The notes under the pieces are model-generated. The model ran no database searches. It saw nothing but the letters and a program-made list of their open reading frames with translations, and was not told the origin of the DNA. 64,000 nucleotides of DNA from Blautia wexlerae DSM 19850 (GTDB lineage Bacteria > Bacillota > Clostridia > Lachnospirales > Lachnospiraceae). The stretch covers positions 3,482,501 through 3,546,500 of the forward strand of contig NZ_CP102267.1 in assembly GCF_025148125.1 (NCBI RefSeq), given 5' to 3'. Positions within the stretch are counted from its first letter, which is position 1. Every line of letters begins with the position of its first letter. Shown here piece by piece: positions 1 to 8,494 of the stretch. The translations under genes and the position numbers were made by a program.

Positions 1-129
1 ATAAAAGCTTCCAAAAATATCCTGTGCTTCTTCTTTCTGCAAAAATCCAAGCATTCCTTCTATATTATTTTCCACACTGTCCGGATAAGCATTCAGCATT
101 GGACTCATATCCATTTTACTGATTTTCAT
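1..129 (-). CDS. GH13_18-type glycoside phosphorylase, N-terminal 43 codons only
   Basis: Partial gene entering from the window edge. The visible protein begins MKISKMDMSPMLNAYPDS and runs through GMLGFLQKEEAQDIFGSFY. This matches my memory of the opening of GH13 subfamily 18 enzymes (sucrose, sucrose-6-phosphate and glucosylglycerol/glucosylglycerate phosphorylases), which split an alpha-glucoside with phosphate to give glucose-1-phosphate in the cytoplasm. The start is fixed by a strong GAGGAGGAAAG ribosome site 8-9 bases upstream. It overlaps the end of the kinase gene by 14 bases, so it is the seventh gene of the LacI-controlled operon. No catalytic residue lies in the window, so the substrate cannot be judged. 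Confidence 0.6.
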   Translation of the reverse strand, partial: MKISKMDMSPMLNAYPDSVENNIEGMLGFLQKEEAQDIFGSFY

Positions 130-1078
130 CACAACTTTCCTCCTCATCCATCAGTTTTGTATATTCTTCATATGTCAGTATTTCTCCATTTTTCGAAAGG
201 ATAATCTGAGCTTTATGTGCATCCCTTCTCAACAGTTTCTGTTCCAGCGCAAGCACTAATGTAGTAAACGGACTATCTACTGCTCCATCTCTGTTTCTGC
301 TTCTTCTGTGAGCTAACGTTTCTTTCGGCGTACTATTCAACAATACAGGTATATCCACTCCTGTATAATTTTTACTGTTTCCATGTGTCCATTCAATAAT
401 CAGGATATCCTTTTCTGAAAAATCCACTTCTTCATACCAAAGTTCTGTATCTTCTCTTCCCATACGCTTCAGCCATATTTTTTCTGCTCCACTTTTAAAT
501 TCTTTTACGATATTCTGAATTTCAAAAAAATTAATTTCTTTTTCTGTTCCCAAATATCCCTGTAATCCCATAGCTCCATTTCTGATATAACTTTCATACC
601 ATGGATATTTAACTATATTCTTTGGCTCAGAATCTTTATTTTCCAACTGATACTGATGGATAATATTAAATCTTTCAAAAGAATATTCACCATCTGTGAT
701 CATCCCTCTGATGGCACTTTCCCTGAATATTCTCAAACGTTCTGCATCATTATATACAGGAATTCTGTGCGGATAATTGTCCCCAGATAATGTATAACAT
801 CCAACTCCCATATTCTCAAAATAATGTGCAAGTAATGAAGCGATCTCAGATTTTCCAACACCAGAACCGCCACAAACTGTTATTACCACTTTTGAATTTG
901 TTGTTGCACATTCTTTTACTTTTTTTATTAATTCAGGAAAAATCACTTTTGCCTTTTCTATGTGAGATTTTTCAATATTTATTTTATCTCCTGGCATATC
1001 CCCATGTGGAATATGTAAAATATCCCCATCTTCATCTGCCAAATTATTCATACTCAATTCTAACAGTTTATTATGCAT
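116..1078 (-). CDS. P-loop kinase of the uridine kinase / APS kinase-like superfamily
   Basis: 320-residue soluble protein. A Walker A motif GGSGVGKSE sits near residue 70, followed by a nucleotide kinase-like core. A conserved-looking SGDNYPHRIP stretch follows the first strand, and a basic AHRRSRNRDG segment near residue 255 may form the lid. The class transfers phosphate from ATP to a small alcohol, sugar or nucleoside. The substrate here is unknown, but the position between an oxidoreductase and a GH13_18 phosphorylase in a sugar-import operon suggests a sugar or polyol released from the imported glycoside. The ATG is preceded by AGGGAG at 8 bases. I do not recognise an exact family name. 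Confidence 0.6.
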   Translation of the reverse strand: MHNKLLELSMNNLADEDGDILHIPHGDMPGDKINIEKSHIEKAKVIFPELIKKVKECATTNSKVVITVCGGSGVGKSEIASLLAHYFENMGVGCYTLSGDNYPHRIPVYNDAERLRIFRESAIRGMITDGEYSFERFNIIHQYQLENKDSEPKNIVKYPWYESYIRNGAMGLQGYLGTEKEINFFEIQNIVKEFKSGAEKIWLKRMGREDTELWYEEVDFSEKDILIIEWTHGNSKNYTGVDIPVLLNSTPKETLAHRRSRNRDGAVDSPFTTLVLALEQKLLRRDAHKAQIILSKNGEILTYEEYTKLMDEEESCDENQ

Positions 1079-1199
1079 TACACATTCTCCCTATCATTCA
1101 AATACTATTACTTTACTTATAACCAACTCTTCCTGTAAAAAACAAATTACTGATTAAGGGGAAACTACAACTGTCAGTAGTCATAGTCTCCCCCCATAT

Positions 1200-2291
1200 C
1201 TACATTGTCAGAAAAGAATTCCATGGCTGTTTTTCCGTATATACCGGTTTATATTCGTCAGCCATTGCTTCTTCCATTTTCAGGCAAAGGTACATATCCT
1301 GCAGCGCATCTGCCAGAGAATAAATTTCTTTTCCATTTTTTAAATATTCATGCATTCCCATTAAAAGACTTCCCACTGCAATTTCATCATCATTCAGTCT
1401 TGCATTTACAAAAGGTGTCTTATAAAGAAATTCTTCTCCTAGCATAATTGCAAAATGAGACCATTCCTGATTACCGTAAACACCAAGATCAATTCTATTA
1501 ATCTCTTGCGTTACCGGAATATTTTCTTCAGTAAGATATCGAATGGTAAGATCATCAATCTCCCCTCTCTCTCCCTGAATGTTCAGCTGTCTTGTACGAA
1601 TAAAGGAATGATACTGGGCCGGATCAGAAAAATCAAAGAATGCTATCTGTCCATTATCAAATTCCAAAGTGACACGATCCCGTGAACAGATAAAAGTATC
1701 TCCATCAAAAGCCATTCCTTCTCTGCCATATGTTTCTGTCACTGAAAACTCATATCTTTTCCCGTATATAGTACAAGGAATACCCTTTGTTCCAAGCATC
1801 CATCTAATCATACTAATCCCATGATATCCATGAAGCGAAGAAATATTAATATTCTCCACTTTTCCAATCAGCCCTCTTTCAATCGCATTATGCCAGGATG
1901 CATATAACGGCTGCAGAAAATACTGTTCAGCCACCTGAATCCTTGGCTGATATTTTTCGTAGGCCTTCCATAATTTCTGAAGATCTTCCTGACTTTCTCC
2001 AGGTGGAGTTTCCGCAAGAACCGGTATGTTTTTCTCAAATAACTGCAGAAGATAATCTGTTACATAACCACGTTTGATTGCCAACACCACAAACTCCGGA
2101 TTCTCTTTCATAAGCTCATCCAGTGAATTAACAACTGCAACTCCGAATTTTTCGCTAAATGCTCTGCCTTTTTCTTTATCTCTTATTAAAACAGCAGTAA
2201 ACTCAAATTTATCCGGTACAGCTTTAGCAATACGGATATAAAACTCCGCACGCCATCCTGAGCCAATCACTCCATATCTGATTTTTCCCAT
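1200..2291 (-). CDS. Gfo/Idh/MocA family NAD(P)-dependent oxidoreductase
   Basis: 363 residues. The N-terminal Rossmann fold is seen as YGVIGSGWRAEFY (residues 6-18), and AETPPG near residue 95 stands where family members carry the E-K-P-type loop. Here the usual lysine is replaced (ETPPG, not EKP), which may alter catalysis. The C-terminal alpha/beta dimer domain follows, with HGYHGISMIRWMLG around residue 155. The family oxidises or reduces hydroxyl groups of sugars, inositols and amino sugars. It lies between the aldo/keto reductase and the kinase in the same operon, so the two reductases may interconvert a keto intermediate of the imported sugar. RBS GGTGA precedes the ATG. Confidence 0.75.
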   Translation of the reverse strand: MGKIRYGVIGSGWRAEFYIRIAKAVPDKFEFTAVLIRDKEKGRAFSEKFGVAVVNSLDELMKENPEFVVLAIKRGYVTDYLLQLFEKNIPVLAETPPGESQEDLQKLWKAYEKYQPRIQVAEQYFLQPLYASWHNAIERGLIGKVENINISSLHGYHGISMIRWMLGTKGIPCTIYGKRYEFSVTETYGREGMAFDGDTFICSRDRVTLEFDNGQIAFFDFSDPAQYHSFIRTRQLNIQGERGEIDDLTIRYLTEENIPVTQEINRIDLGVYGNQEWSHFAIMLGEEFLYKTPFVNARLNDDEIAVGSLLMGMHEYLKNGKEIYSLADALQDMYLCLKMEEAMADEYKPVYTEKQPWNSFLTM

Positions 2292-2327
2292 TTCTAATCA
2301 CCTCTGTCTAACTTCTAAGTGTTCATA

Positions 2328-3224
2328 TCACGGTACATCAAATCCTCTGGATACTGCCAAAATTGCATACCATTCATCATAAGTAAGATCTAATTCCAAC
2401 GCATCTACAGCATTTTTTACACGGCCAACATTCATTGTTCCTGTAATAGGCATAATTTCTGCCGGATGCTTTAATACAAATGCATACATTACCACATCAA
2501 TATCAGTCTGATGTTCTTTCGCAATTGTTTCAAGCACTGTACGAAGACGTACTGATTGTTCATCTTCACCTTTAAACACACTACCACCACCTAGCGGTGA
2601 CCATGCCATAAGAGCTGTTTTATTCATCTGCGCATTATCTACTACACCATTAAAGAAATTGTAGGTAGCTTTAACAGAAAACTCCATCTGATTTGCAACT
2701 AGCTTATATGGAAGATATTTCTGAAGAGCTTCAAACTGTGCAGGTTCATAATTTGAAACACCAACATTAAGTGCCTTACCTGCTTTTACGATTTCAGTAA
2801 GGGCTTCCGCAGTTTCCTCCGGATTACTAAGCACATCCGGACGATGAATCAGTAATAAATCTACATGATCTGTTCCAAGTCTATTAAGGGAAGCATCCAT
2901 CTCTGCAAGAAGATTTGATTTCGTAGAATCATAAAAAATATGTTTATTTCCCTTCTGCCCCGGAAGAATGATTCCTGCTTTTGTAACAATTTTTATCTTA
3001 GAACGAAGTTCTGGCTCTTTTCTAAGAACCTCATCACCAAAAATCTTTTCACATCCGCCTGCACCATATACAGGTGCATGATCAAAAGTATCAATTCCCA
3101 TATCCATACAATTATGCACAAAATTTCTGAGTTTATTACCATCCATTCCTGCATCCAGAGTACGCATACATCCTGCAATAATACGACTAAATTTCAAATT
3201 TTCATTTAAACTTGTATATTTCAT
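2328..3224 (-). CDS. Aldo/keto reductase
   Basis: 298 residues, the size of a single-domain (beta/alpha)8 aldo/keto reductase. Visible family landmarks are the catalytic Tyr region DHAPVYGAGGCE (around residue 50), the Lys strand KIVTKAG (around residue 80), the LLIHRPD strand with the catalytic His (around residue 125) and the GVSNYEP segment (around residue 157). It reduces carbonyls of sugars or aldehydes with NAD(P)H in the cytoplasm; the YdhF-like subgroup is the closest style. It is preceded by GAGGG and follows the permease by 35 bases, so it is cotranscribed with the importer. Confidence 0.8.
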   Translation of the reverse strand: MKYTSLNENLKFSRIIAGCMRTLDAGMDGNKLRNFVHNCMDMGIDTFDHAPVYGAGGCEKIFGDEVLRKEPELRSKIKIVTKAGIILPGQKGNKHIFYDSTKSNLLAEMDASLNRLGTDHVDLLLIHRPDVLSNPEETAEALTEIVKAGKALNVGVSNYEPAQFEALQKYLPYKLVANQMEFSVKATYNFFNGVVDNAQMNKTALMAWSPLGGGSVFKGEDEQSVRLRTVLETIAKEHQTDIDVVMYAFVLKHPAEIMPITGTMNVGRVKNAVDALELDLTYDEWYAILAVSRGFDVP

Positions 3225-3259
3225 AGTTATCCCTCACTCTTTTTCAATAATATATATAT

Positions 3260-4108
3260 TTAACCTTTCATACCACCAGTTGTTAAACCGGCAACAATAT
3301 TTTTCTGGAAAATAAGCACCAAAGCAATTAACGGTAATGTGCAGACAATAGAAGCTGCTGCCATGTCTCCCCATGGAAGCTGATAATTACTTGGGAACAA
3401 AGCAATTCCTACCGGGACTGTTCTCATATTATCCTTGCTCATAAATGTCAGAGAATATAAATACTCATTCCAGCAGTTAATAAACACAAGCAAACCAACA
3501 GAAAATGTAGCTGGTTTGATTAACGGCAGCATAATTTTAGTAAATGTCTGGAAATAGCTGCAACCATCAATTGCTGCTGCTTCCTCAAATCCTCTCTCAA
3601 TCTGTGAGAAGAAATTAGTCATCAGCCAAATAGCCATAGGTAATGAAAAACCAATATAAGTCAGAATCAGTCCTCTGTATGTATTTAACAAATTCATATT
3701 TTTCAAAATCAAATATAACGGAGACAGTGTTGCAATAGTAGGAAACATAGATACTCCAAGAATCACCATTAACAATACTGTTCTTCCCTTAAAATGAAGT
3801 CTGGATAATGCATATGCAGCGGATGCTCCTACCAGAAGGCTTAAGAGTGTTGCAGTTGTGGCCACTATCAAGCTGTTAAGCATATATCTTGCAAACGGAT
3901 GCTTTGTAAATACATTTACATAAAAATCTCCATGAATATGACTCGGTATCCATTTTGCCGGCATTTCAGCAATTTCATTTAAAGGTTTTACTGAGGTCAA
4001 AAATTGCCAGATAAATGGAAGCAGAAGCAAAATAACAAAAATAATTACAAATAAATAGAATGCGATCCAACCTACTGTACGCTGTGTTTTTTTCTTCATA
4101 ACTTTCAT
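3260..4108 (-). CDS. Carbohydrate ABC transporter permease, MalG type
   Basis: 282 residues with six predicted membrane segments, starting with a hydrophobic stretch at residues 14-34 (WIAFYLFVIIFVILLLLPFI). The cytoplasmic EAA loop is visible as EEAAAIDGCSYFQTFTKIML around residue 185, the contact point for the MsmK/MalK-type ATPase. The protein ends NIVAGLTTGGMKG, typical of this subfamily. It forms a heterodimeric channel with the upstream gene (3 bases apart) for the sugar delivered by the binding protein. No ATPase gene lies in the operon, so a shared MsmK-like ATPase elsewhere in the genome is expected. Confidence 0.88.
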   Translation of the reverse strand: MKVMKKKTQRTVGWIAFYLFVIIFVILLLLPFIWQFLTSVKPLNEIAEMPAKWIPSHIHGDFYVNVFTKHPFARYMLNSLIVATTATLLSLLVGASAAYALSRLHFKGRTVLLMVILGVSMFPTIATLSPLYLILKNMNLLNTYRGLILTYIGFSLPMAIWLMTNFFSQIERGFEEAAAIDGCSYFQTFTKIMLPLIKPATFSVGLLVFINCWNEYLYSLTFMSKDNMRTVPVGIALFPSNYQLPWGDMAAASIVCTLPLIALVLIFQKNIVAGLTTGGMKG

Positions 4109-4111
4109 CCC

Positions 4112-5011
4112 CTATTCTGCTGTTAAATCTTTTTTCAAGAAGCACATATAAATCATACTAATGCCAAAAACAATTAAGAAAATTAAAATTGCAAGTGCTG
4201 ATCCATATCCAAAATCAAGGAATGTCATAATCTGTTTATATGCATACATCGCAATACTTTCAGTACCGTTTGCACCTCCGGTCAATACGCTTACAAGGTC
4301 AAATACTCTAAAAGCATCCAGAGTTCTGAACAGCAATGCTACCAGCAGGGAAGGTTTTACGATAGGAAGTGTAATCTTGAAAAAGCGCTGAAATACATTT
4401 GCACCATCGATTTTTGCTGCCTCATACAATCCTTCATCAATAACCTGAAGTCCTGCAAGTAAAAGAAGTGCCATATATGGAGCTGTTTTCCAGACATCTG
4501 TAATCACCATAGCCATAAAGCTTCCACTTGTTGTGCTCAACCACGCTTTATAGCCATCAATAATTCCCAGTCTATATAAAATGTCATTGAACATTCCATA
4601 TTGGTCATTATAAATAAATTTCCACATCATGGCAGATACAGAAGTCGGTATTGCCCACGGAACCAGAATTGCTGCACGAACCAGCCCTCTGCCTTTAAAT
4701 ACACGGTTCATAACCAACGCTGCCGCGAATCCAATTATTAATTCCAAAACTACTGTAGCTACAGTAAATTCTAATGTAAATAAAATATCTTCTCCAGCAC
4801 GGCTATCTGTGAAAATTTTGGCATAATTACTTATACCTATCCACGGAAATCCTGACTGAGGCCTTTTCAGATTTATCTCATGAAAACTCAGCCAAAAAGT
4901 CCGCAGTATAGGATATCCCTGGATAAGTGCCAAAACAACAAGTGCCGGTGTCAGCATCGCCCAGGCAGTTTTTGCTTCTTTTATCTGCGATTTCATTTTT
5001 TTCGTTCTCAA
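4112..5011 (-). CDS. Carbohydrate ABC transporter permease, MalF type
   Basis: 299 residues with six membrane segments, the first at residues 15-37. The EAA loop EAAKIDGANVFQRFFKITLP is near residue 197. This is the first permease of a CUT1-type sugar importer and pairs with the following permease. It lies 91 bases downstream of the binding-protein gene, with a perfect hairpin in that gap, a common arrangement that keeps binding protein in excess over membrane subunits. Confidence 0.88.
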   Translation of the reverse strand: MRTKKMKSQIKEAKTAWAMLTPALVVLALIQGYPILRTFWLSFHEINLKRPQSGFPWIGISNYAKIFTDSRAGEDILFTLEFTVATVVLELIIGFAAALVMNRVFKGRGLVRAAILVPWAIPTSVSAMMWKFIYNDQYGMFNDILYRLGIIDGYKAWLSTTSGSFMAMVITDVWKTAPYMALLLLAGLQVIDEGLYEAAKIDGANVFQRFFKITLPIVKPSLLVALLFRTLDAFRVFDLVSVLTGGANGTESIAMYAYKQIMTFLDFGYGSALAILIFLIVFGISMIYMCFLKKDLTAE

Positions 5012-5037
5012 GATTTTTCTCCTCTATCTCTGTTTAT

Positions 5038-5068
5038 CGGATTCTGCAGTTTTATACTGCAGAATCCG
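5038..5068 (-). other. Intercistronic hairpin between binding-protein and permease genes
   Basis: Perfect 12-bp inverted repeat: arms CGGATTCTGCAG at 5038-5049 and its complement at 5057-5068, with a 7-base loop. There is no T-run after it on the minus strand, so it is more likely an mRNA-stabilising or partial attenuation structure than a full terminator. Confidence 0.6.
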
Positions 5069-5102
5069 GTAAATTTCCAGCTAATTATAATTCAACTTTT
5101 TA

Positions 5103-6386
5103 TTACTGAAGTTGCTCAGCTTCTTTCTGAAGAGCCTTTAATGCATCTTCTGCAGACTCTTCTTTTGTTAATGCAGAATGAACATTTCTCTGGATCGCAT
5201 CAGATAATAATGAATAATCCGGTGAGGAAGGACGTCCTTTTCCATTCTCAATAATTGAATAAAAGTCTTTGTAGAACGGAATCTGTTCAAGCACATCTGC
5301 ATCTGTATAAACATCTTTTACTGTAGGTGGCTGAGAAGAGCTCAGGCAGAAAGCTTTTTCTTCCTCTTCAGATGTCATCCATTTAATAAATGTTTTTGCG
5401 GCCTCTTTCTGTTTGTCATCAATGTTTGAGTTAATAGCTAAATCAAGTCCACCAAGACAGCTATGAGAAGTATCACCTTCTTTATATACAGGCAGCATTG
5501 TCATACCAACATTTCCTGCAACATCAGACTGTTCAGGATCATTAAATGTGTTCCATGTTCCAGACCATGTACGGCAGGTAAGAGCTTTACCTTCCTGGAA
5601 AACCTGCTGAGATTCTGTTTCAGTATAAGTAGTTGTTCCTTCCGGTGCATACTTTCCAATATAATCTGCCATAAGCTGTGTTGCTTCAACAGCTTCCTTT
5701 GAATCGCAAACCGGTTTTCCATCCTCATCTAAAACGCTTGCTCCAAAAGATGCAAGAAATTCAACCCAGTTGCAAACCATAGCTTCGCTCTGTGCACCCT
5801 GATAACAGAATGCATAATCAATTCCAGAATCCTTTGCAAGTTTCTCATATACATCAATCCAACCCTGGTATGTAGTTGGAACCTCTGTAATTCCCAGATC
5901 CTCTAATACATCTGTACGATAGAATAATGCAGAAGCATTCGTAAACCATGGTGCTGCATACAGTTTTCCATCATATTTTGCACCTTCCACAGTACCATCC
6001 AAATATGCTGAAAGTTCGTCTTCTGTATATAAATCATCTAACGCTTCAATCCATCCGGCAGATGCAAATTCTGCAATATACACAACATCAAGCGCCATAA
6101 GATCAACACTTGTATCTCCGGCAACCATCTTATTTACAAAATCATCATGAAGATTATTAGCATCCTGTGGAAGATGATATGACTGGACTTCAATTTCATC
6201 CTGACTCTCATTGAATGCTTTGATAGCCTCTTCTGTCGGAGTACCTACACCTTCGTCAAACGCAAAGGTAAGTGTTATTTTGTCAGAAGAATCTCCCTCT
6301 TCTGCAAAAACAACTGCTGACTGTGATGCTGTCAGTGCTGCAATCATTCCTATTGCAGTAACTTTGTGTAATGTTGCTTTTTTCAT
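5103..6386 (-). CDS. Extracellular sugar-binding protein (family 1 SBP)
   Basis: 427 residues. The N-terminal signal peptide (MKKATLHKVTAIGMIAALTA) ends with a type I site after AVVFA; there is no lipobox cysteine, which is unusual for a Gram-positive importer. The mature part has the family 1 fold: ITLTFAFDEGVG strand, AIKAFNESQDEIEVQ helix, and the hinge KLYAAPWFTNASALFYRTDVL. It delivers a sugar or glucoside to the two permeases downstream. RBS AAGGAGGAAA precedes the ATG. A LacI-type operator lies 65 bases upstream of the start. Confidence 0.85.
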   Translation of the reverse strand: MKKATLHKVTAIGMIAALTASQSAVVFAEEGDSSDKITLTFAFDEGVGTPTEEAIKAFNESQDEIEVQSYHLPQDANNLHDDFVNKMVAGDTSVDLMALDVVYIAEFASAGWIEALDDLYTEDELSAYLDGTVEGAKYDGKLYAAPWFTNASALFYRTDVLEDLGITEVPTTYQGWIDVYEKLAKDSGIDYAFCYQGAQSEAMVCNWVEFLASFGASVLDEDGKPVCDSKEAVEATQLMADYIGKYAPEGTTTYTETESQQVFQEGKALTCRTWSGTWNTFNDPEQSDVAGNVGMTMLPVYKEGDTSHSCLGGLDLAINSNIDDKQKEAAKTFIKWMTSEEEEKAFCLSSSQPPTVKDVYTDADVLEQIPFYKDFYSIIENGKGRPSSPDYSLLSDAIQRNVHSALTKEESAEDALKALQKEAEQLQ

Positions 6387-6450
6387 TTTGTTTCCTCCTT
6401 AATATATAGTTTTTATATACTTCCCCCTTTTAAAAGGTTAGTTTTATGTT

Positions 6451-6466
6451 GGGAAAGCGCTTACCC
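6451..6466 (-). promoter_or_regulatory. LacI-family operator in front of the sugar operon
   Basis: GGGAAAGCGCTTACCC is a near-perfect palindrome centred on the GCGC core typical of LacI/GalR and CcpA sites. It lies between the lacI-type gene and the binding-protein gene and is the likely target of that regulator; CcpA binding is an alternative. Confidence 0.65.
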
Positions 6467-6562
6467 GATAGTTTCTTAAATATCCTGTTTCATAACCAAT
6501 TAGTTATAAAACAGGATCTGTTTTTTTCTCAAGCAGCAGCTTATATTGCTTTGCTCATCGTC

Positions 6563-7582
6563 TTATCCTATATTTTTAACACTAAACCTTCTGATTATTT
6601 TATGCGGAACATAAATCAGAGACTCTGTAGACTGTTTTTCTTCTTCAATCAGCATTAACAGTTCTCTTGCAGCTTTTCTTCCCTCTTCATAATAAGGAAT
6701 CCTTATTGTAGATAACGAAGGAGTTACATACTGAGCCAACTCAGTATCATCTATCCCCATTACCGAAAGACTTTCAGGAACTTTCATACCAAATTTTCTG
6801 ATACATGCAATAGCTCCAATTGCTGTCATATCACAACAGGCAAGCACAGCCGTTGGAAGAACCAAGCTCTCTTCATAAATACGCTGCATCGCATTCATAC
6901 CACTTTCATATGAAAAATCGCCCTCTACAACATAAGAGTCTGGTATGTCCAGATTAAAGTTCTTTGTAATTTCATAAAAGGCCTTTAATCTTTGTGCTCC
7001 TGAAGAATAATCGTTTTGTGGTCCGCTGATATATGCAATTCTTTTATGTCCATTTGCCATAAGAAATTCTACTGCATCTGCAATTATTTTCTTATTATCA
7101 TGAGTTACAGTATTGATCAAAGTCTTATTGTCAGCTGCTTCTTGTGTAAACAATACAATGGGATAATCTAATTCCAACATCCATTGTACCTGGCTGCTAT
7201 CAATATTTACCCCTGCCAGTAAAACCCCTGATGCCCTATGCTCCTGCATTCTTTCAAGTAACATTTTTTCCTTTTTACTGTCACCATCCGATTCACAGAT
7301 CATAACTGTGTAACCTTTTTTCTGACAAATACTGTTAATCCCCTTAATTGTTGATGAAATTACTGCATTAGACACGTCACTGACTATTACCCCAATAATA
7401 TTGGACTTATCAGTAGCAAGCCCTTTCGCAAAGGTATTTGGTTTAAAGCGATTTCTCTCTATTGCATCAAGAACTCGCTTTTTTAATTCGGGACTTACCG
7501 TTTTTGTACCATTCATTACTCTGGATACTGTAGCTATAGAAACTTTTGCTTCATTTGCAATGTCTTCAATCGTTACTGACAT
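6563..7582 (-). CDS. LacI-family transcriptional regulator
   Basis: 339 residues from the chosen start. The N-terminal HTH is MSVTIEDIANEAKVSIATVS followed by RVMNGTKTVSPELKKRVLDAI, then a periplasmic-binding-protein-like effector domain (IIGVIVSDVSNAVIS onward). An ATG six bases earlier (7588) is possible, but GGAGGA abuts it. The ATG at 7582 has GGAGG at seven bases and gives the usual MxVTIxDIA opening. It lies just upstream of the sugar operon in the same direction and probably represses it through the site at 6451-6466 and itself through 7601-7614. Confidence 0.9.
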   Translation of the reverse strand: MSVTIEDIANEAKVSIATVSRVMNGTKTVSPELKKRVLDAIERNRFKPNTFAKGLATDKSNIIGVIVSDVSNAVISSTIKGINSICQKKGYTVMICESDGDSKKEKMLLERMQEHRASGVLLAGVNIDSSQVQWMLELDYPIVLFTQEAADNKTLINTVTHDNKKIIADAVEFLMANGHKRIAYISGPQNDYSSGAQRLKAFYEITKNFNLDIPDSYVVEGDFSYESGMNAMQRIYEESLVLPTAVLACCDMTAIGAIACIRKFGMKVPESLSVMGIDDTELAQYVTPSLSTIRIPYYEEGRKAARELLMLIEEEKQSTESLIYVPHKIIRRFSVKNIG

Positions 7583-7600
7583 TTTCATTCCTCCGCTTTA

Positions 7601-7614
7601 GGAAAGCCCTTTCC
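7601..7614 (-). promoter_or_regulatory. Candidate autoregulatory operator of the LacI-type regulator
   Basis: GGAAAGCCCTTTCC is a palindrome apart from its central pair, lying 19 bases before the regulator start. It shares the GGAAAG half-site with the operator at 6451-6466. Confidence 0.5.
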
Positions 7615-7766
7615 TTAATCAATAAGCTATCACACTTTCCTTTTATTGTCAATATTTTTCTATTTTTTTCTCAATTAATATAACTATTTCGTCATATTAT
7701 ACATTTTTATAATTTTATTTTTGTTTATATTTCTGCTGCTTTTGATTTTTGAAGTAAACGGTTACC

Positions 7767-8411
7767 TCAAAAGTCAAATAATTCCGGAAACAGCGGTTTC
7801 AATACACGCATATGTATTCCCACACAAACATAAGCAGGACACACAATCCAAAATAAAATAACCAGCGGAAGTAATCTAAGCATCATAGATACAGGAAACA
7901 ATGCTACAATAAATACAGACATACTCAATAATGAGGTCAAAATAACCACAGGAAATTTTGCCAATGTCAACAAAAAGCTGTTTTTAAGAAAATCCCGATT
8001 CCATTTTTCTGAAAGAGCCACAAAAATTGAAAGATACTGCATAATACCTGATACGAACAGCAACAGCACTATATAAACTCCACAACCAATAAAACGTATC
8101 ATTCCTTGAGTATTATTGATGATATAATTTATATTACATCCCAATAATATATAGCATATTACAATTACACACCATGCCGGAATAAGGGGCTTCAAACTTC
8201 TTCTAAATACTCTAAAAAACATCTTTACAGAAAAACACCCTTCTCCATATTTATGCATTCCATATAGACTATGCAGCATTGCTGAATAAGCAGCTCCAAT
8301 AGTTACTATCGGAATAGAACATAGTAAAAAAAGTAAATTGATTTCTGCAAGTTCCAACAATATTGTCATAAACCTAAACGATGGTGAATCTGTCCCAAAA
8401 AATCGTTTCAT
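7767..8411 (-). CDS. DUF624 (YesL-like) membrane protein
   Basis: 214 residues from ATG 8411, which has GGAAAGGAGG at an ideal distance; an in-frame start 36 bases upstream lacks a site. The opening MKRFFGTDSPSFRFMTILLE and the following ELAEINLLFLLCSIPIVTIG match the DUF624/YesL family. About five membrane segments are visible. The family is often encoded beside sugar-acid or glycan ABC importers and YesM/YesN systems, but its biochemical role is unknown. It sits upstream of the LacI-type gene in the same orientation. Confidence 0.75.
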   Translation of the reverse strand: MKRFFGTDSPSFRFMTILLELAEINLLFLLCSIPIVTIGAAYSAMLHSLYGMHKYGEGCFSVKMFFRVFRRSLKPLIPAWCVIVICYILLGCNINYIINNTQGMIRFIGCGVYIVLLLFVSGIMQYLSIFVALSEKWNRDFLKNSFLLTLAKFPVVILTSLLSMSVFIVALFPVSMMLRLLPLVILFWIVCPAYVCVGIHMRVLKPLFPELFDF

Positions 8412-8494
8412 GTTTTCCTCCTTTCCTCTTTTTTCATAGTATAACATATATTAAAATAACTAGACAAGCTGTAATGCCTGCAAAACAGGCAAAT

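Noticed and set aside
8478..8491. Hairpin GCCTG-caaaa-CAGGC after the serine hydrolase as a terminator
   Set aside because: The stem is only five to six base pairs and no T-run follows on the minus strand.
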